Source: Aulostomus chinensis
Taxonomy: Eukaryota; Chordata; Actinopteri; Syngnathiformes; Aulostomidae
Length of the DNA: 64,000 nucleotides
NCBI GenBank assembly: GCA_037954235.1
Contig: JBBMOA010000014.1
Location: 25,064,773 to 25,128,772, forward strand
Reading direction: 5' to 3'
The translations under genes were made by a program, and so were the position numbers. Shown piece after piece: positions 63,501 to 64,000 of this stretch (its first letter is position 1; every line of letters starts with the position of its first letter). The notes below the pieces were generated by a model. It saw only the letters and a list, made by a program, of their open reading frames with translations, made no database searches and was not told where the DNA came from.

Positions 63501-64000
63501 TGCTGAACAATGCCAAGGTACACTATCTGTGGGCAAAATCCAGAGAAAGACGGAGATTGTTTTTACAAATGAAATGCCCTGGAGGTTATTCTAATCTCTT
63601 TAGGTCTAAGAGCAGTGCAATTATGAAGTCCCCTCCATTTAAGCAAAGGTTCAGCCACAGAGCACCGGCAGACTTTCTATATACAGCATCTGCTGCAGAG
63701 CAGAGCAATCCAAACAGCAGATATTTGCCTGACTCCTGCTGAGTGCTACGGAGCTTTGCTGACGAGGGAGCTGCTGTGTAGCAGCGATCTGCGAAAACCC
63801 TTAAGTAAAGTCTCATAAATTGCATTGACATATTTGTACATTCATGGGTCCCTTGCTCTGGACTGAGTCACAGTAGCTGTCACAGCGGGTCTAGAACTGA
63901 TCCAGAAGCTGTTCTGCTGTCCACTTACTGTGTAAAACAGAGTCGTATTCGTTGGGTTGGGATAAGAAGTGAGGTAAAGTCAGGATCATGGCACTGACAG
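51448..64000 (-). CDS. slco2a1: slco2a1, prostaglandin transporter of the OATP family (12 exons, 5' end outside window)
   Basis: This is a twelve-pass plasma-membrane organic anion transporter that takes up prostaglandins such as PGE2. Twelve exons give about 526 C-terminal residues against 643 in the human protein, so about 115 N-terminal residues lie to the right. The OATP signature DPRWVGAWWMGLL is intact. The large extracellular loop carries eleven cysteines in a Kazal-like pattern (CSCPTSAFNPVCGSDGIEY and following), with sequons NFT and NNT. The arginine in LLMRVLAWLP and the lysine in YLGLQVGYK match human Arg561 and Lys614, which mutagenesis in mammals ties to substrate binding. All eleven splice junctions keep phase and no frameshift or internal stop was seen. 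The stop codon is 4.2 kb upstream of the rab6b ATG. Confidence 0.97.
51573..51595. repeat. G23 homopolymer (C23 on the gene strand) at a splice acceptor
   Basis: There are twenty-three consecutive guanines on the plus strand. On the slco2a1 strand they form an all-cytosine polypyrimidine tract that ends four bases before the AG|G boundary of the last coding exon. Confidence 0.95.
51678..51798 (-). CDS. slco2a1: slco2a1 exon: segment 11 and last extracellular loop
   Basis: The exon is 121 bases (2+117+2). It encodes WLPAPALFGMAIDTSCIWWK, RVCGKKFSCGYYDNNILRN and two bases of arginine. The acceptor has a strong pyrimidine tract ending CCCAG and the donor is AG|GTAGGA. The loop is one residue shorter than in human. 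Confidence 0.96.
52040..52405 (-). repeat. ~350-bp interspersed element
   Basis: A complete copy in reverse orientation, in the slco2a1 intron at 51799-52793. It begins with a ccatccatccat tail and ends ctgcaccactgagccaccct. It carries the same sub-family marker as the copy at 2952. Confidence 0.9.
52588..52760 (+). mobile_element. SINE-like element beside a splice donor
   Basis: The sequence gaggtagagcggccgtccag, ggtcgctggttcgatcctc and gtccttgagcaagacaccga has tRNA A- and B-box-like strings. It is a tRNA-derived SINE of the kind seen at 12262. Its end lies about 35-45 bases from the donor of the 52794-52858 exon. Confidence 0.7.
52794..52858 (-). CDS. slco2a1: slco2a1 exon: start of membrane segment 11
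   Basis: This short 65-base exon (1+63+1) encodes SVSSEEKSFAIGIQFLLMRV and L. Human has EEKSFAIGVQFLLMRLL. The arginine aligns with human Arg561. The acceptor is CTGCAG and the donor G|GTAAGT. A SINE fragment lies within about 45 bases on one side and LINE sequence begins about 120 bases away on the other. Confidence 0.95.
52975..55190 (+). mobile_element. degraded L1/Tx1-type LINE in slco2a1 intron
   Basis: Frames broken by many stops and shifts encode reverse transcriptase pieces. At 53015-53150 SSYRPGSVLNQDYRLFTAIL and HVYQMGFIKQRP match the 'YRPISLLN' and 'QTGFI' blocks. At 53280-53400 IRINGSLSKF with GCRQGSSVSPLFF matches the 'GCRQGDPLSP' block. At 53722-53920 WNLISYMGITHRVEVIK with LYLFQSLPVEV fits the Tx1/L1 C-terminal half. 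HVFWSCP at about 54550 and LTFSVRLVVDRFERIWESW at about 54815-54870 mark its end. It is antisense to slco2a1 and not active. Confidence 0.85.
55560..55723 (-). CDS. slco2a1: slco2a1 exon: end of cysteine loop and membrane segment 10
   Basis: The exon is 164 bases (162+2). It encodes LYTNCRCVSGSQSYALPAPC, PNTCPHLLLPVILVISLASL and VACLSHNPLYMMVL. CLSHNPLYMMVLR is nearly identical to the human sequence. The acceptor is TTACAG and the donor AG|GTATGA (phase 2). Confidence 0.97.
56140..56478 (+). repeat. ~350-bp interspersed element
   Basis: A nearly full copy running from ggtcaacactgtc to gtgaaaatggatggat, with gcgatggactggcgacctgt in the middle. It lies in the slco2a1 intron at 55724-58221. Confidence 0.9.
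57748..58110 (-). repeat. ~350-bp interspersed element
   Basis: A full copy in reverse orientation, ending gaccactgctccaccgtgcgg at about 58107. It lies 111 bases from the donor of the Kazal exon. Confidence 0.9.
58222..58369 (-). CDS. slco2a1: slco2a1 exon: Kazal-like extracellular domain
   Basis: The exon is 148 bases (1+147). It encodes SLSMCYSNCSCPTSAFNPVC, GSDGIEYISPCHAGC and TNFTKDPNNTHIVQ. The spacing CxC...VCG...CHAGC is the OATP Kazal-type signature, and NFT and NNT are glycosylation sequons. The acceptor is GGCAG and the donor CAG|GTTAGT (phase 0). Confidence 0.97.
59110..59314 (-). CDS. slco2a1: slco2a1 exon: membrane segments 8-9
   Basis: The exon is 205 bases (2+201+2). It encodes AVNLPAVAVGMLVGGVIMKK, an intracellular turn, and a second hydrophobic stretch ending LLCIPLFFMGCPTQNVSEVN. 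The cysteine in FFMGC is the first of the eleven in the extracellular loop. NVS is a further sequon. The acceptor is TTCCAG and the donor GG|GTGAGT. Confidence 0.97.
59999..60019. repeat. (GT)n microsatellite
   Basis: A short GT run in the slco2a1 intron at 59315-60343. Confidence 0.85.
60344..60508 (-). CDS. slco2a1: slco2a1 exon: membrane segments 7-8
   Basis: The exon is 165 bases (2+162+1), starting after ATTAG so that the joined codon is Met. It encodes FPRMFVHLLLSPLFLILVLA, QCCFSSVIAGLSTFMNKFLE and RQYSASPAYSSLLI. A second AG nearer the coding frame (before AATG) was rejected because it breaks phase and loses the FPRM match to human FPCI. The donor is G|GTAGGT. Confidence 0.95.
60607..60679 (-). 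CDS. slco2a1: slco2a1 exon: central intracellular loop
   Basis: The exon is 73 bases and encodes VSGSDDDMTDDFKKQYFSLH and EFLK plus one base. It is acidic and poorly conserved except for the end, which matches human SLVDFIK. The acceptor is TTGCAG and the donor A|GTACGT (phase 1). It is shorter than the equivalent human loop. Confidence 0.93.
61930..62283 (-). repeat. ~350-bp interspersed element
   Basis: A full reverse copy in the 2.0-kb slco2a1 intron (60680-62692), with tccaccctggacaggtcgcc-like and tgtctttggactgtgg text. It ends gaccactgcaccgccc. The rest of this intron shows nothing recognisable. Confidence 0.9.
62693..62829 (-). CDS. slco2a1: slco2a1 exon with the OATP signature, membrane segment 6
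   Basis: The exon is 137 bases (2+135) and encodes QLELRPGDPRWVGAWWMGLL, then a hydrophobic stretch ending PYFFFPRTIPSEDD. DPRWVGAWW is the hallmark of the OATP superfamily at the extracellular end of segment 6. The acceptor is CTGCAG and the donor GAT|GTGAGT (phase 0). Confidence 0.97.
62916..63014 (-). CDS. slco2a1: slco2a1 exon: membrane segment 5
   Basis: The exon is 99 bases (2+96+1) and encodes ILFAVSVFGPAIGYLLGAVM followed by LRIYVDVDRLGL. The acceptor is CTGCAG and the donor G|GTAATG. The match to human [20 protein letters not shown] is close. Confidence 0.97.
   Translation of the reverse strand, partial: PSCLQYLCLVLPLATCWAQSCFASMLTWTDWV
63183..63395 (-). CDS. slco2a1: slco2a1 exon: extracellular loop 2 and membrane segment 4
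   Basis: The exon is 213 bases (2+210+1). It encodes RHDICNLQKNSSELESCG, then a hydrophobic segment LWLLMASAQLLFGVGSVPIQ and FGISYIDDFARPGNSPLYI. An NSS glycosylation sequon lies in the loop, as in the human protein. The acceptor is CGCCAG and the donor G|GTGAAT. Confidence 0.96.
63929..64000 (-). CDS. slco2a1: slco2a1 exon, partial (cut by window edge)
   Basis: The visible 72 bases encode VSAMILTLPHFLSQPNEY and DSVLH, plus one base. This matches human ILTLPHFLSEP at the end of transmembrane segment 3. The donor is A|GTAAGTGG (phase 1). If the human 14-exon layout holds, this is exon 3. Confidence 0.93.

Overview
The window comes from a teleost fish nuclear genome. The coding sequence is broken into short exons with GT/AG splice sites, separated by AT-rich introns full of (CA)n, (TA)n and (CT)n tracts, short interspersed elements, hAT-like fragments and a dead LINE. 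Two protein genes are certain. Both are on the minus strand, arranged head to tail, and both run off the window. Their adjacency (RAB6B next to SLCO2A1) matches human 3q22, which supports calling the Rab as rab6b rather than rab6a.

Right part (51.4-64.0 kb): slco2a1, a prostaglandin transporter of the OATP family. Twelve coding exons are visible, from a partial exon at the right edge to the stop codon at 51448-51450, giving about 526 residues. Roughly the first 115 residues lie beyond base 64000. All intron phases agree across the eleven junctions. The OATP signature, the cysteine-rich Kazal-like loop, and the arginine and lysine tied to substrate binding in mammalian orthologues are all present.

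Middle (47.2-51.4 kb): the intergenic stretch and the rab6b promoter. It holds a palindromic CRE, an NRF1-like site, a CTCF-like site and a 71-bp (CT)n tract. It also holds a purine-rich degenerate repeat and the end of a DNA transposon.

Left part (9.2-47.2 kb): rab6b coding exons 1-5, encoding residues 1 to 134 with the P-loop, switch regions and NKxD motif. Introns are long (intron 1 is 25.3 kb). The exons for the last part of the GTPase domain and the prenylated C-terminus were not found, so they probably lie left of the window. Intron 1 carries a 19-copy CGTGA array, a hAT element with an 8-bp target duplication and a decayed BED-finger reading frame, a fold-back element and several microsatellites.

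Far left (1-0.65 kb): an unidentified minus-strand open exon with a perfect donor site and an internal protein duplication, followed by a possible second exon. Its gene is unknown. No bacterial, viral or CRISPR-like system is present. The points most worth checking are the homopolymeric C23 splice acceptor in slco2a1, the in-frame (Arg-Glu)n reading frame running into rab6b, the CGTGA array and the unknown left-edge exon.
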